Shown here: piece by piece, positions 42,386 through 54,500 of the stretch | Layout: each line of letters starts with the position of its first letter | Numbering within the stretch: the stretch's first letter is position 1 | Assembly (NCBI GenBank): GCA_021234155.1 | Contig: JAJEKV010000065.1 | Span: 6,830,316 to 6,894,315 of the forward strand | DNA: 64,000 bases | Reading direction: 5' to 3' | Source of the DNA: Isoetes taiwanensis | Lineage: Eukaryota; Streptophyta; Lycopodiopsida; Isoetales; Isoetaceae | Notes under the pieces: generated by a model | What the model saw: the letters and a program-made list of their open reading frames with translations, nothing else | The model's database searches: none | What the model was told of the DNA's origin: nothing | Position numbers and translations under genes: made by a program

Positions 42386-42928
42386 ATTTTCTTCCTTCCT
42401 TCATACGATTTGCGGTTTTAACCTGGCGTGTTTGGATCCGCCGTCCGAAATCTTGGTGAGCAGATTTATATTCATCAATGTTAGATGTTTGGTTTTAGCA
42501 ATTCCTAACTTACTAAAAGACTCCGCCTTTTGTTACGTAGCATCTCAGAAGCGAGAGGACATCGGAGACTTCGAATTAAAACCAAAAGCGAGGACTAAGG
42601 TCTACAGAAATCGAAAAACCTCGAATTAAAACCACAAGCATCTATCCTCCTTCCAAAATCGAGAACTCAAGGTTAGTTTTCATTTAGTTTTAAGTATCAT
42701 CTCAATGGCGTTTTAATCCAAGAAGACAAGCTTTTGCATTTGCTCGAGGCAGGGAAGCGGATGATGTTTATGAAAACCGAATAGTTTTTTATAAACTTCA
42801 TCCGCTTCTTTTTGTTTCGAGTAAATTCTTGAGTTTCTCTTCTGAATTAATCATGCTATTGCATGCAAGTTTCTATTATGAATGTGTAGTAGAAAGCATT
42901 AGAAAAAATCTGAAAGATAATATTTTTG

Positions 42929-43230
42929 AAACACGCTAAAAGCGTGTTTTAGGGTAATCTTAGCCTTCAACATGAATACACGCCGGCGTGCATTCAGCGA
43001 GGGAGGAAAAAAAAAAACATGCGGATAGATAAGTAAATAGATAAAGGCCGTGCAATTATTTACACGTCTGGTTAATGCATGCACGAAATGCGTGTATAGT
43101 TTTTCCTATATAGCGGTTTACACCGAGCGTGCAAACAATTGTATCCCTACTTTCAACTTTTTACGCTTAAACACGCCGGGTCTCTTAGTTTCTAAGTTTA
43201 TAAATAAAGAAATATAACACGCCAGGCGTG
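42929..43230. repeat. GC-centred palindromes of the CACGCC..GGCGTG type
   Basis: AAACACGCTAAAAGCGTGTT at 42929, TGAATACACGCCGGCGTGCA at 42973 (arms extend to ATTCA), and CACGCCAGGCGTG at 43218-43230. They share the centre with the clusters at 46.5 and 48.8 kb. Confidence 0.75.
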
Positions 43231-43430
43231 AATACTGATACTCCGCTCACTTCCTATTGATAGATGCCAGGTTACATTAATCACCCGGTTGGTGACGAAG
43301 ATGGATTGGAATTACATTTGGGCCAGCAATCACCGCAGCCCGGCTCAGTTTTCGCTCCAATCTCCAACCGTTGAGCCGCGGTACAGCACCCGGTTCGGGC
43401 TGAGCACCGCCTTGGTAACCCCGGGAGTAC

Positions 43431-43907
43431 TTGGATCAAGTAATGATGATGGCGCAGAGCGCCAGGGCAATGATAGATCACGGGCTCGGGGCCCTTGCAA
43501 TCGCACGGAGGCTCGCCCTCTTATCTAATCACTTCGAGAATGCAGTACATGCATTGATCGAGAGTGAATCTCGCATCCGTCAGCTCGAGATTCAAAATGA
43601 GGAGCTGCGTTTCTTAGTGGTTAGCCTCTATGCCCGGATGCCCCAACACGAACCACTACCACAGGCGGTATACGATGCAATGGAGATGGCTCAACCAATG
43701 GAACCACTACCGCAGGCGCTATACGATGCATTGGAGGTTCAACCAATGGAGCAGGAGGTGGAGCAGGAGGAGGAGCAGGAGGTGGAGGTGGAGCAGGCGG
43801 GGGTGGTGGAGCTAGAGCACGGTGTTTTTTTTGCCGGGTTTTACCGGAAAGAATTCACTATGCCCTCGCAATGGAAATGGAGATCGATAGCCCAAACTAC
43901 TCGATGA
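43431..43907 (+). CDS. Hypothetical coiled-coil, acidic protein
   Basis: A 158-codon frame; the first ATG is a few codons inside (43443). A heptad-like region (LSNHFENAVHALIESESRIR, LEIQNEELRFLVV) predicts a coiled coil. Then come two tandem copies of EPLPQA.YDA.E, a Glu/Val/Gln-rich low-complexity run, and a C-terminal basic/Trp segment. A TATA-like TATAAATAAAG lies near 43199 and an AATGAATAC polyadenylation-like word follows near 43991. No family recognised; a 36-codon frame from 43264 may be a first exon in another frame. Confidence 0.4.
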   Translation: MDQVMMMAQSARAMIDHGLGALAIARRLALLSNHFENAVHALIESESRIRQLEIQNEELRFLVVSLYARMPQHEPLPQAVYDAMEMAQPMEPLPQALYDALEVQPMEQEVEQEEEQEVEVEQAGVVELEHGVFFAGFYRKEFTMPSQWKWRSIAQTTR

Positions 43908-43919
43908 CCGGGCTTGAAA

Positions 43920-45200
43920 CAAAGTGATCCGGGATTTTGTCCGGTTTATCCGGTTTTATCCGATTATATACAATTGTAATCTTTTTTCCAATGAATACAA
44001 CAAATTTTGTCTACTTCTATATTTCTACAATGTAATACATGTTACATACCTTTTTTTAAGCGGTTTCTTGGCCATGCAACAAATGTTCCAACACTTTCTC
44101 CAACCGTATCCCCACCGGGTGTCTCATGAGGTAAAGCTTCATCCATAAGCCTTGTGATTAATCACTCGTAACTTCGGACATACTTATCCCCGAATCCATG
44201 ACAAGTTCATACGGATCGATGGAGTCGATCTTGCATAATCCTACTTTCCTTTTTCTGATTTGTAGTTAACATGAAACATTCATCTTCGACAATTGCAGAA
44301 AAAATTGCTATTCGCATACACCTACTATTGGAAATTAATGTTCAAGCTATTGGAATGAGATGAGTACCGTAATTCTGTAGAGCCATTCTTGAGAAGCTGA
44401 TTTGAGTCTCCGAAGGTTGATTTGAGAAGTTGAAGGCGCTATGGAAACTCTGGCGGCTCCGGGAAAATTCAATTAGAAGAAAGATTAGGTTAACTACGCT
44501 TTAAAAATAGGCGGATAAATTTGGCGATTTTAAAAACTTAATGAAAGAAGTCGCATTGGACGGGGTCTTAAAGTCATTATTATTTGTATGTGTCAAGAAT
44601 ATTTCAAAACTGCATTTTGTGTTTTCTTGAAATTCAAATTTCTATTTCTCGCATGTAGAAAAAGCTATTTCTTCGAAAGCAGCCGAGCGCCAGATCCGAA
44701 ATTCAGACTTCCGACTGCTACTAGGCTTAATTCGAGATGTCTTCTAAAAGCGAATCGAGGTCGAAAAGGACCCAAGCAGAGGGGAGGCGGTGGAAGAGGA
44801 ATCTCTAAACCCGCTCTTCTCAAGTTTCAGAGGACGTTGATCAGAATAATACGTAATACACAGAACCCTATTCAAGGTATTTAATTTGTCACGTATCACA
44901 CACTTTGTGGAGAGTATTATGCTTGCATGAATTTGAGATATTTCCTTCACTTAATATGCTTTGCATGAGTTTGAGTTATTATGCTTTTGCATGAATTTTA
45001 AGTATTAACATCGCTAATGCTCGATTGTCCGCTCAGAGAACATAATTTTGCTCGCTTTTATATATAGAATATATGGCGGTTGTTAGACGGTTGGAGATAG
45101 CAATGTTCAATGAGGTTAAATAGTGTGAAATATGGATTCATGAAGGGTATGTAGCTTAAAATGTGGATGCAAAATAATTTAGTTTCAAATTAACGATAGC
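43920..45200. other. No gene recognised
   Basis: A frame near 44640-44883 (ESSRAPDPKFRLPTATRLNS, then KRTQAEGRR-like) has exon-like composition but no motif. Confidence 0.35.
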
Positions 45201-45289
45201 ATGGTGGAGATACCAACACCAAGCTTGATTTGTACTAATTTAGGTTTAAATGCATGGCGTGATCTCTTGTTCTCAAAAGTACTCTAAAA

Positions 45290-48200
45290 GTGCTCATCTT
45301 CATTTGCGGTGCTCAAGAGGAAGAAAACCCTACTAATTCGGGTTCTAATCCTGCCAAGAAAGCAAGGGCGACGACCCGGATCGCGGTACCATATGATCTC
45401 ACCTTAGATGATGAAGGGCCGATTCTTATAGCAACCACCGACCGCCTCGCCTCGAAGAGGAAATGGGCGAGGGTGCCGAAGGGTATCGTTGACCTTGCCA
45501 AGACAAATGGCAAGCTCGACTTAACTCTCTTCTCGAGGGAAAAGGAAGCGTATTAAGATGGCCAAACAAAGGGATCCTAATCTCTTGTGAGGAAGAGGAT
45601 GACACCCAATCGCAAATTGCTCTTGGAGATTACACGAAGCGGAAGAAAGATCCGCCGCGGACTTACTCAATTGTAGAGCTCACGCATACAAGGATACGTT
45701 CATGAAGACAGATGTGAGCGGTGAGACATGTTTTAAGTATGGTTGGCCAACCAATGTAGCGATTCGCCAATATCTATTTGCCAAGGGGTTCAAACCGTAT
45801 GTAGAGGCATGTTCACTAAACCGACACCAAGTCACTATTTGCGACAAGCTAGGGAATTAGCTGACTTGAAAGCTTCTAAAGGGTCCTAGATCTAGGGAAG
45901 AATGTTCAACCCGCAGTTGTCGGAAGGCATGGAGGCTTCGTTTTTGAGAATGAACAGACAGAGTGGCGCGACTAGAGGCCATGAACAAGCCGAATAAGTA
46001 TGCGGTCCATTATCCATTGGGTCTTAAGGAAACTTTTACATCCATGTGAAGTCCCTCATCCGTTCACCAAGCTCCATTTATGTTAGCGGGGAGATATGAT
46101 CCAGCACATGCCATGGAGATTGTTGAGCATGATTAGTAATCGAGTCAAATGCCTATGCCGTGGATGTGCTACCTTAAGGATATGATCTCAACAAGCTGCT
46201 TTGTGGTGGGGCGAACGTCCGAGAGCTATTATCAAGTGATGATATTAAATATGTCATCATCGACCAGGCAGCATTCGTTGAGGCACAAAAGGCCATCATC
46301 GAGGCCCGGAAACAAACAAAGGCCAAAAAGTGTTCTACAATCACTATGCGTATAGGAGGTGTCAGATCTTGGATGCCAATACTTCACTGCAGATTTGGTG
46401 AGATTAGTGCAACTTTGAATGAAATGGGGAAGACATTTCTATACAAAAGGTAATCAACCTGGTTTCATAAATTGTATTCATGCCCGGTGCTTTCAAATCA
46501 AACCAATTCCGCGCGGTTTTTGAAATCAATCAATTCCGCCGGGCGTGTTTTCAAGTCAACCAATTGATTTGAAAACACATCACGGCGGAATTCCATTGAT
46601 TTGAAAACGCTGGCGTTGGTTTGATTTGAAAGCACGCCTGGCGGAATTGCATTAGTAACTTTATTCATTTCACGCCAGGGATTTTTTTCTTCATCAATTC
46701 TATTCAAATCCACGCCCGCCCGTGTTTCTATTCTATGATAATTGATTCAATGTGCGTACTATTGCGGTCCATACGTTGAACAAGCTGCGCCACGCCCGGA
46801 TCAACGATGGGTGGAATATGGCGCCCATTGCCCACCGGGCATGGGTCAAAGTCCGAGGCATTCAAAGCCTGCTTTGGGAGGACTCGTCATGCAGACAATT
46901 ATCTGAGGGAGAAGAAGAAGACTGCAAGAAAATCAAAGAAAAAAGGTGGTGATGACATTGCAGATCCTTCGAAAGCTCATCCAACAGGACCAACAGGACT
47001 CGTATAAGATTGTGTTTTGTAAGGAGGCGGATGGCTCAAGTGGAATGAATGCAGGGCGGCTTATGCACAAGGGAAGGCTGCCGGATACTATGGGTAGGGT
47101 GCCTCCTCGCTGATGTAAGCATCTTGACTTGAATGTGACAGAGATGAGAAAGACTCGGGGGCTAGGACGACGCCGAGACCATTTGGGTTTTTAGACCGGT
47201 GCTTAAAGAAGGAAGTCTTATACAAGAAGGGTGCTTTCACCAAGGATAGGATGTCCTTCGTTGAGTGTCATGCAGTCATGTAAAGGATGTAATGACAATG
47301 AAGTCAAATTTGTAGGAGCCGAGTTACAAAGGCTATCGGGGGATGTGGCATTATCACGAAATTGGATTCTTTGGACAAATACAAGGTCAAGTATGATGAC
47401 ATCAAGAAGTTTGTATTCTGGTCAAAGGACTTCCTAAAAAAGAATTGGAAGGCTAAAAATACAAAACATAAGGAGACTCTACCCCTAAGGTACTTGCTGA
47501 GTTGAGAAGAAAAGTGGCCCTTGTGAAGAAGATTACTGGAGAAGACGACAACGTCCCGTTATCAGGTCTCCATTGGGTACAAAGGTCTCTTTGCCGATTC
47601 AACTTACGGCCTTAAAAATATATCACTCTTTGTGTTGGACCCGGCGAGGGTGGGAGAGGAGATATGGGCATGAACCGAGGAAGGACTTCTGATGGCTTCT
47701 TTACCAGGTGTATAGGATTGACAAGCTGAGAGGTCCTTCACTATTGTCATCGTTTGTCCTTGGTGAGTCACATCTGCATGCACTATCTGGCTGCTCATGA
47801 TCCGAGTGCCTCAAAGTTATTAGGAGGGATGCCTAATATATGATGTTAAGGATAATGAGCTACAACGAGCGGAAGATGGCACATGTGATCTTTATTATGA
47901 TATCCATGCCGTCGACGCGGAATATGATATTGCTAAGGCCAAGGGTGACAATAGCGATTGCATGGGAATGTTTTTCTTCTAGATGATCCGACTTAAGAAC
48001 TATATTCTTTCATACGGATCGGGATCCGGTCGAAACAGGATGAGTCGAAGAGGATGACGATCGGGACCCCTCCTAAGTGGGGAAATCAAGTACGAGCTAC
48101 AAACTAAGGAGAAGGGCCCCTTAAATAAAAATGGATTTCCCCGCCTATGGTCTGCTTACCTCGTCCGAGGCATTTGCTCCAATTGATACAACCCGCTTGG

Positions 48201-48330
48201 AGCTTCATGTTGGAGGTTATATTGCCCGAGAGGCTCTTATGGGTGCAAGAAGATGTCACCGCTTTGTGAGTGATGATGCGGGCCAAAGACTTTCTTGAAC
48301 CATTCCTCATGCATGTGCTTGCCAAGTCTC
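45290..48330 (+). pseudogene. DNA methyltransferase-like gene copy 2 (decayed)
   Basis: Protein-like pieces in shifting frames run left to right: TTRIAVPYDLTLDDEGPILI (45.37 kb), MNKPNKYAVHYPLGLKETFT (45.98 kb), FMLAGRYDPAHAMEIVEHD (46.08 kb), YVIIDQAAFVEAQKAIIEAR (46.25 kb), LFADSTYGLKNISLFVLDPA (47.59-47.65 kb, the motif IV position), FFTRCIGLTS with a CHRLSLVSHICMHYLAAHDP stretch (47.7-47.8 kb), and ELHVGGYIAREALMGARRCH (48.20-48.27 kb, the motif I loop). The motif IV and motif I segments and the spacing between them resemble copy 1 at 21.6-22.2 kb, which is the reason for the call. Frequent stops show it is dead. The lineage to beta-class DNA methyltransferases is inferred from motif order. 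Confidence 0.45.
46480..46745. repeat. Cluster of GC-centred palindromic units
   Basis: Alternating-orientation units combine an AT-rich arm (ATTTGAAA or its inverse) with centres such as CCGCCGGGCGTG, CACGCCTGGCGG, CACGCCAGGG and CACGCCCGCCCGTG, about seven units in 250 bp. It interrupts the methyltransferase-like relic, probably in an intron. Confidence 0.75.
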
Positions 48331-48811
48331 CTAAAGGCCCTTATGGCAACCTGAAATCATCAGAATCAAAAGTCTAAGTAGACTTGTCCAATTCGAAAGT
48401 GGGCGTTGCTCCCGGAGAGGGAACTAGTAATCTGCGACTGATAAGGAAAGCAATAATGAACAAATAAAGCTGCTAAACCGGTTGCTCAAAGTAATCGTGG
48501 ATGGCGGCGAACTTAGGGAATATCCTTGCCCACATTACTGGTGATGCAAGCAACAATAGAGTAGATTCACAGGTTAACAATGAAATAATTGATGTGGAAA
48601 CCGAAAATGAAGGCAACGAAAGCGGCTCTAGTGATTCCACGTTTTGCCAAATCAATAGTAAAATAATGTCGGTTGTGAAGGACCTTGTGAACTAATAGAA
48701 AATAACAATTCTAACAAATCGAAGAAGACGAAAGATTAAGGGTGGCGGAGGGAGAATGACGCCCGATGGCAAATAAACCGAAGATGATAGGTATGGCCTT
48801 GCCGACGAAAT

Positions 48812-48946
48812 AGCGCCACGCGTGATTTAATTTGTATTACCTTTGAATTAAATCGCCGCCAAGCGTGCTTTGATTATTTTTCGTTGTCAAACTAAATCAC
48901 GCCGAAGCGATTTGGTTATGACTATTTCAAATCACGCTTGGCGTTT
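48812..48946. repeat. Second cluster of GC-centred palindromic units
   Basis: Four units with centres CGCCACGCGTGAT, CGCCGCCAAGCGTGC, CACGCCGAAGCGAT and CACGCTTGGCGT, separated by AT-rich AAATCA words. It lies about 50 bp before the FCP1-like exon of copy 2. Confidence 0.7.
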
Positions 48947-49004
48947 GTATTGTTTGTGTTATCGTATCTTGCTGACCGGATACATGTTTGATGTTTCAGC
49001 TTCC

Positions 49005-49482
49005 ATTGCGATTTCTAAGAAGGTTGTGGTGTTCGACCTAAACGGAGTCCTTTGCAAGACTTTTCCGAAAAATAAAGTGGCTAGAGAACGGTTTCATCGA
49101 CACCGGTAGAATCAAACACCAAGTGGATCTATCCGCGGCCGCACTTGAAGGAGATGCTAGACGAGGCATTCAGGTTATTTCGAGTTGGTATTTGGTCATC
49201 CATGGAACTAAGGAACATCAAGGATACTTTGGAGGCACTGGGAAATGCGTTAGAAATTGGTTGACCCTTTTGGGATCGAACAAATGTGTGAAGTTCACTA
49301 ATCCCAAGGATCCAACAGGCAAGCCTATCTTCATCAAACACTTGAGTAACATGATGGGCCGAACTTGGTATCGAAATAAGGATGATATAATCATAGTGGA
49401 TGATGATGCTCTCAAATGCTTCTACAATCAAACACAGCCCCGAATCCACCATCTTACGATCCAAAAACTTTGGGGACGATGA
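49005..49482 (+). pseudogene. FCP1/NIF-type HAD phosphatase-like domain (copy 2)
   Basis: After a TTTCAG acceptor-like site, motif I reads KKVVVFDLNGVLCKTF (49.02-49.06 kb). The frame then shifts; FRVGIWSSMELRNIKDTL (49.19 kb) is motif II, and the last frame gives KPIFIKHLS and DDIIIVDDDALKCF, the motif III/IV region, ending LTIQKLWGR before TGA. Three frames are needed, so it is broken. Motif I is again D-x-N-G. It follows methyltransferase-like copy 2, whereas copy 1 at 16 kb is followed by a protease-like domain. Confidence 0.65.
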
Positions 49483-49489
49483 TTTTCAG

Positions 49490-50440
49490 TGAAGTTTGTG
49501 TCTATTATGCATAATTTGGCTATGGGGATGGCGGTGGGTGAAGTGTTAGATTCGCACCCGGACTGGATAGAACGGTGACATGGAACCACACCTTGTTAAA
49601 TACGTGGAAAAACATGGATTGATCCCTTAATGTTTTATTGGAATATATGATATTTTTGTATGATATTTGTGCCATGTATCGATAATTTCGAGTCTGGAAT
49701 TGCCTCGCAAATAATGCAATTTGTTATTATCAAACCTAATATTATCATCTATTGAGCAAGCAATATTTGTCTCATCTATGTTAGCAACTTGCTCTTCATT
49801 TCTGCATATTTCAATTCGCATATGAAAAGTCACACGTGAATCGCAACCTTATGTTATTTTTGAAGTCCAAAAAAAAAGATTAAAAAAAACAAAAACCCCC
49901 TAGAAGACAATAGCAGGTTGGCGTGATTTTGGAGTTGACATAATCCCAATTTAATTGGATGATGGTTAAATTCTGGGATGAGTCCAGAAAGCTTAGATGC
50001 TTTAGTGTAGAAAACAGTAATTTTGGATGCACCAGAAGTCGAGCCAGTCATACCAGCATTTCCTGTTGCTTAGGAAATGCATGTAAATTTAGTTCTCGGG
50101 TACAGAGCTTTCAATGGAAAGCCAAATTTTGTAAGATATACTCCTTTTTTTAATATATTATACTTTCCAACAGAGCTATACTTGAATCTGACAAAAATTT
50201 GTCTTTATTCAACAAAAAATTGTACTTCTTAGGATCAGTTAGTTATCTATCATTCTCAAATATTTTTAGACTGTACACACACCCAGTAAAGGAAAGGATT
50301 ACTCAATTCTGTCATGTTCTAATATTCCAAACATCAAATATTGTTTAGCTGCATTTCAGAGTCAACTACACACAATTCACATGCTGCATACAGTACACCA
50401 CAATCACTGTACAACACAATAACCACCACATGCACCACCA
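49490..50440. other. No gene recognised
   Basis: AT-rich spacer ending in a short CACCAC-rich patch at 50390-50455. Confidence 0.4.
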
Positions 50441-50455
50441 CACTAAGCACCATAA

Positions 50456-51231
50456 CTAAGAAAACATGAATAACAGAGATAAACTAATCTGTGATTCCTC
50501 CAGATAGTGGGCAGCATGTTCTTCTCTTATATTTCTCTCCAATCTTCTAGTTCTAACATCCTTTGTGTTAGGAGACACTCTGGTGTTCTCAATCCAAAAA
50601 TTTTGAATCTTTTCTATCTGTTCATCTGAAATTGCATCGAATCTTTTAGCCCTCTTGTAAGAAACCAATTTCCCACCATTGTAATCGATCTCTTCCCTCT
50701 TTTTTTTTTGCCTTTTGCAGGTTTCTTGGGTGAACACCTAATACCTTTCCAAGATCTCGCTGGCTGATTTTGTCACTTGTTTCAGAATCTGCACGGCGTG
50801 GTACAGACATTGCAAGGCAGCTATTCTTGGCTGCTAGGCAGTCATTGCTAGTAGAGAGTTTCACAGTCTGCATGGAGTCCCAGAGACTCCTTATAATGAT
50901 GCTCTTGGCTTCCAAATCTTTTAATTCTTCACCTATGAATTTTTCCAATGTTTTATCCCTCAAAAACTCAAGTAAAATTTCTTTCTAAATGCTATCCTCA
51001 ATTCTTTTGGTCTGTTTATAGAAAGATGTTAGCAAATTAAGGACAATACGGCGTTTACTGCTTGCACTTCTTGATGAATCGGATCCTTCTGCCAATTCTG
51101 CAAGCTCCAATTTTCCTTCTCTTCTTCTTTTCCTCTGGCGTCTTTTCTTCAACATTTCTTCTTCCTTGGTTCTTCTTCGTTTTCTCCTGTCTGAAATGCC
51201 GGTTTGTGGACAGATTACCTCATTAACATCC
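50456..51231 (-). pseudogene. DDE-family transposon protein, N-terminal remnant
   Basis: From ATG at 51231 (MDMDVNEVICPQTGISDRRK) a Lys/Arg/Glu-rich segment leads to a TAG at 50985-50987; the same frame continues (EFLRDKTLEKFIGEELKDLE, SQRDLGKVLGVHPRNLQKA, an HTH-like stretch). A ten-base A run near 50701-50710 marks a shift into the last frame, with AKRFDAISDEQIEKIQNFWI, ENTRVSPNTKDV and EEHAAHYLEESQ. I recall the NFW..NTRVSPN..DV pattern from the N-terminal part of the family whose later part is at 18.5-20.5 kb. It ends before the EQHPEIKI region, so the rest is lost. Confidence 0.5.
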
Positions 51232-51477
51232 ATATCCATAATGGATTGGAGCTTGCAGCAGGAAGGGAGCCAAAGAACAGGACGTAGACAAAGAACAGGA
51301 AGGGGCCAAAGAATAGGAATTTGAATTTTAGTTTTTGAAATTAGAATTTCCCCCACAAATTGGGGCTCCATTCTTAAATAAAGGCAATTGAGCGGTGCCA
51401 TAATTATGCTTTCATACCACAAAAGTGGTGGATGCAACGCCACATTTTGGGGGGACAGGGGGGACAACCGAATTGGA

Positions 51478-51500
51478 ACACCACAACATGCTTTTACCCA
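51478..51500 (-). repeat. Putative transposon terminal sequence (copy 2)
   Basis: On the minus strand GGGTAAAAGCATGTTGTGGT-GT, about 250 bp upstream of the DDE-family start codon; same sequence as 13107-13128. Confidence 0.4.
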
Positions 51501-51509
51501 CAATACCTT

Positions 51510-54500
51510 GCTGCCCTGAACCCAAGTCCGATTCTACTGGCCTTGGATAGCAGCTAAGTTCCGACCTAGTTCTTTCCCACAAATTTGCCATGCCATTTTG
51601 GTGAGCGTTAAGCCATGCCCACGAGAAAGAAAAGCAGGGGACGGTTAAGGGCTACACCAGAATCAGATATAAAAGCTTCACTCAAGACAGCATGAAAGAC
51701 TGCAGTTTCGAGCTTGGAAATGGGGTTGTCGGATCCCTTCTTCCCATCATTGTTCCTCATCTCAGATCCAAATTTTTTTTGTCTCCATATCCGATTCTAA
51801 TGCCCATATCATTTTATCACATCTTCGCCCTCTTCTGAGTTTTAAGGAATCCATTTTTTTTTTAAGAACAGATGGCTTTTCATGCCGCCTCCTTCCAAAC
51901 TGGTGATGGAAATCTCCCAATCTGTCCTTGGCTTTATTAGCAGCCTGGTCTGCCTAAGCCAAAGTTCCCTTTTGATGCGTGAAAGCATACCCTTTTTTCC
52001 TAGAGAATGATTTACAATGGCTTCTTTTCCTTGCTTCAAAAACTACCGCCCTTCTCTCAGTAGATCTTGACCTGTAATGCGTCCATGCCCATGCTTGAAA
52101 CGTCCATCGAAAACTCGAACTTCTCGTTATTTACAGACAGGGCTTAGATCCTTATTGTTGCACCTCTGCCCATCATACATAATACTGCAGTATGGATTTG
52201 CCTGGGTTGAGAAATGCTCATTTCCTATTTCCTGCCTGCCCAAAAATTACAAAAGGAAATATTTCTCACAAAAAATCTTACATCAATCTCCTTAAATCTC
52301 TGGAGATCTTGGTTCTCACTTATGCTCACTTATGGTTCCAAACTAGATGGCCACGACATGCACTAAGAACCTTATTGTAATCCACATGAGGATAATTTTA
52401 GAAGTTTTCTCACCATGAGATGTAAAGAAACATTAGCAGCAGATCATCTGGCCACTAGCAAAATAAGAATGCCAATAAATCATCACCATCAGAGCTTCAA
52501 TCTAGGAGATACGTTCTGTGCTAAATTTCTCAAGAATATGATAGCAAACTAGTGTAATATCTGGCGTTCTCATCATCCAAATTTAGGTGGTCTGAAGGTT
52601 CTTCACTAGCAAAATTAAATGGGCTTATATCTTTCACCTGATACGTGCAACAAGGCATACATATATGGCCATTCTAACATGAGGGAAAGACATAATAAGC
52701 CTTATATTAGCGGGACTGTCTAAAACTAGTTCAGGAAGTAATTTGAGCTCATACCAATGTTCCTGTTCAGATGTAGCAGATGACAAAGAACACCTACAAA
52801 AGACAAAGGCACATCAATATTACTAGCATCTAAAAGTAATATGCAGGTAAAGAGAAAATAGCACGAAAAAACCAGTGTCAAATTTGCCGAAGCCTTCAAG
52901 CCGCTGCCGGATTTGCCACCGCCATAGCCAAGAGAGCTTCCCATGGAAAAACATGCGTGCCAAGGCCGAGCAGGACAAATCGAAGGCAGAGTATGAGCAT
53001 TGCCATGGGAAAAACTGAGCGCCAAGGCATATCTGGGCCGGTCTGCCACCAACACCGAGCTTTGTAAATCGAGCCTTAGTTGCTGAATTAGGCCTTGCCT
53101 CCAGATTCCGACCAAGCCATGCTACCTGCTGTTCTCAAAGATAGGCCTGTTCTAGCCTGGAGCCACCAAAAGTCGATTCATGTAATTCAAAACCTTGCTC
53201 TCCAAAATTCGGCACCTATCCGTAGAGGGAATGAGCAGGGCCGGATTGCTCTGCAGAGCCGGATTGCTTGTAGGGCAAGAGAAAGGGACGTCACCTTTTT
53301 TTTTTTTTTTAATTTTCATTTATTTTTTTCAAAGAGACATGTCGTTCTCACACTTTTTCCTGGGGCAAAAATATTACCTTCAAACATAAAATGATACTGC
53401 TTTATATATGCATTGATAAGTAAGAACCATTGCATGTAACTAGCAGTGGTTATTCAATACATTAACCCACTTAGTAATATCACTTTATGAAAAACTAGTA
53501 ATTATTAGTTTTGGGGGTCTTGTGTTACATAAAGGACAAAGCTCTAAAATTCGAATATCAATTTTATAGACCAACCCTGTTGACTCTGAGGCGTCTATGG
53601 ACCACTTGCCACCACAGAACCGCCACTTTGGGATGAAGCAACTTATCCCATACCTATGTCCAAACACTTTTCCATTGTGGCCGAGGGACATGAAGATGCC
53701 ATTTATTAAATGGAGGCAAGATTTCAGAATGTAGAAGCAATTTATACATAGAAGAAACAAAGCGCCCTAGCTTGATACCCTGATGGCAATCCTATACAGC
53801 TACTTCAATTTGTGGGCCGGAATCCTGTGGCAACAATGCAGTAATACGCGAGTTTTTGTTTTGCCTGTGCTTTTCCTTGTTGACACGTCTTCTAGTCGTG
53901 TTTTTCCTTGATTGCTCTTGGTGTGGGTTGTTCTTGCAGTATTTTTCTTAGCAAAGGTTCAAGATGTTGAAGCTCTGTGACTTTCTTTCTGATACGTTCA
54001 AAGATATTTGTTCTAAGTTTGTTTCATGGTTGCAACATCGAGTTTTAGTGTGTTAAGGGGTTTCTTGATCTATTGGTGTTTTTTCGTCGTTAAGTGCTTT
54101 TGACATGTCCTTGATGCTTGTTACAATTGTGGATGCCAAGGCTCATCTACATAGAGCTCGGAGCGAATAGCTATACAAGGCGATACACCATATTTGGCAT
54201 CATAGTTCATGTAGATTAAGAGGAATATATGGCCGATTTTTACAATATGCCTGAGCTGAGTTAACTTTTGCAGCTATGATGCTACTGTTTGCTAAATATG
54301 GCAATGGCCTGCTTTGTTTTTGCAGAAACCATATTGAACTAATAGATTACCCAAGTATTGTGGTAGTTTAAATGCCGAAATACCGACATGCTAAGGAATA
54401 GCAGACTGAATTGGTGGACATGCACCAGCATAGCAAGGAGCAGTTAAATGAATCGAGATGTCTTCAATGAAATATAGCCACACATGCATTATACAGACAA

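Noticed and set aside
52726-53115. 129-codon minus-strand frame
   Set aside because: No motif, irregular composition, no promoter or splice support.
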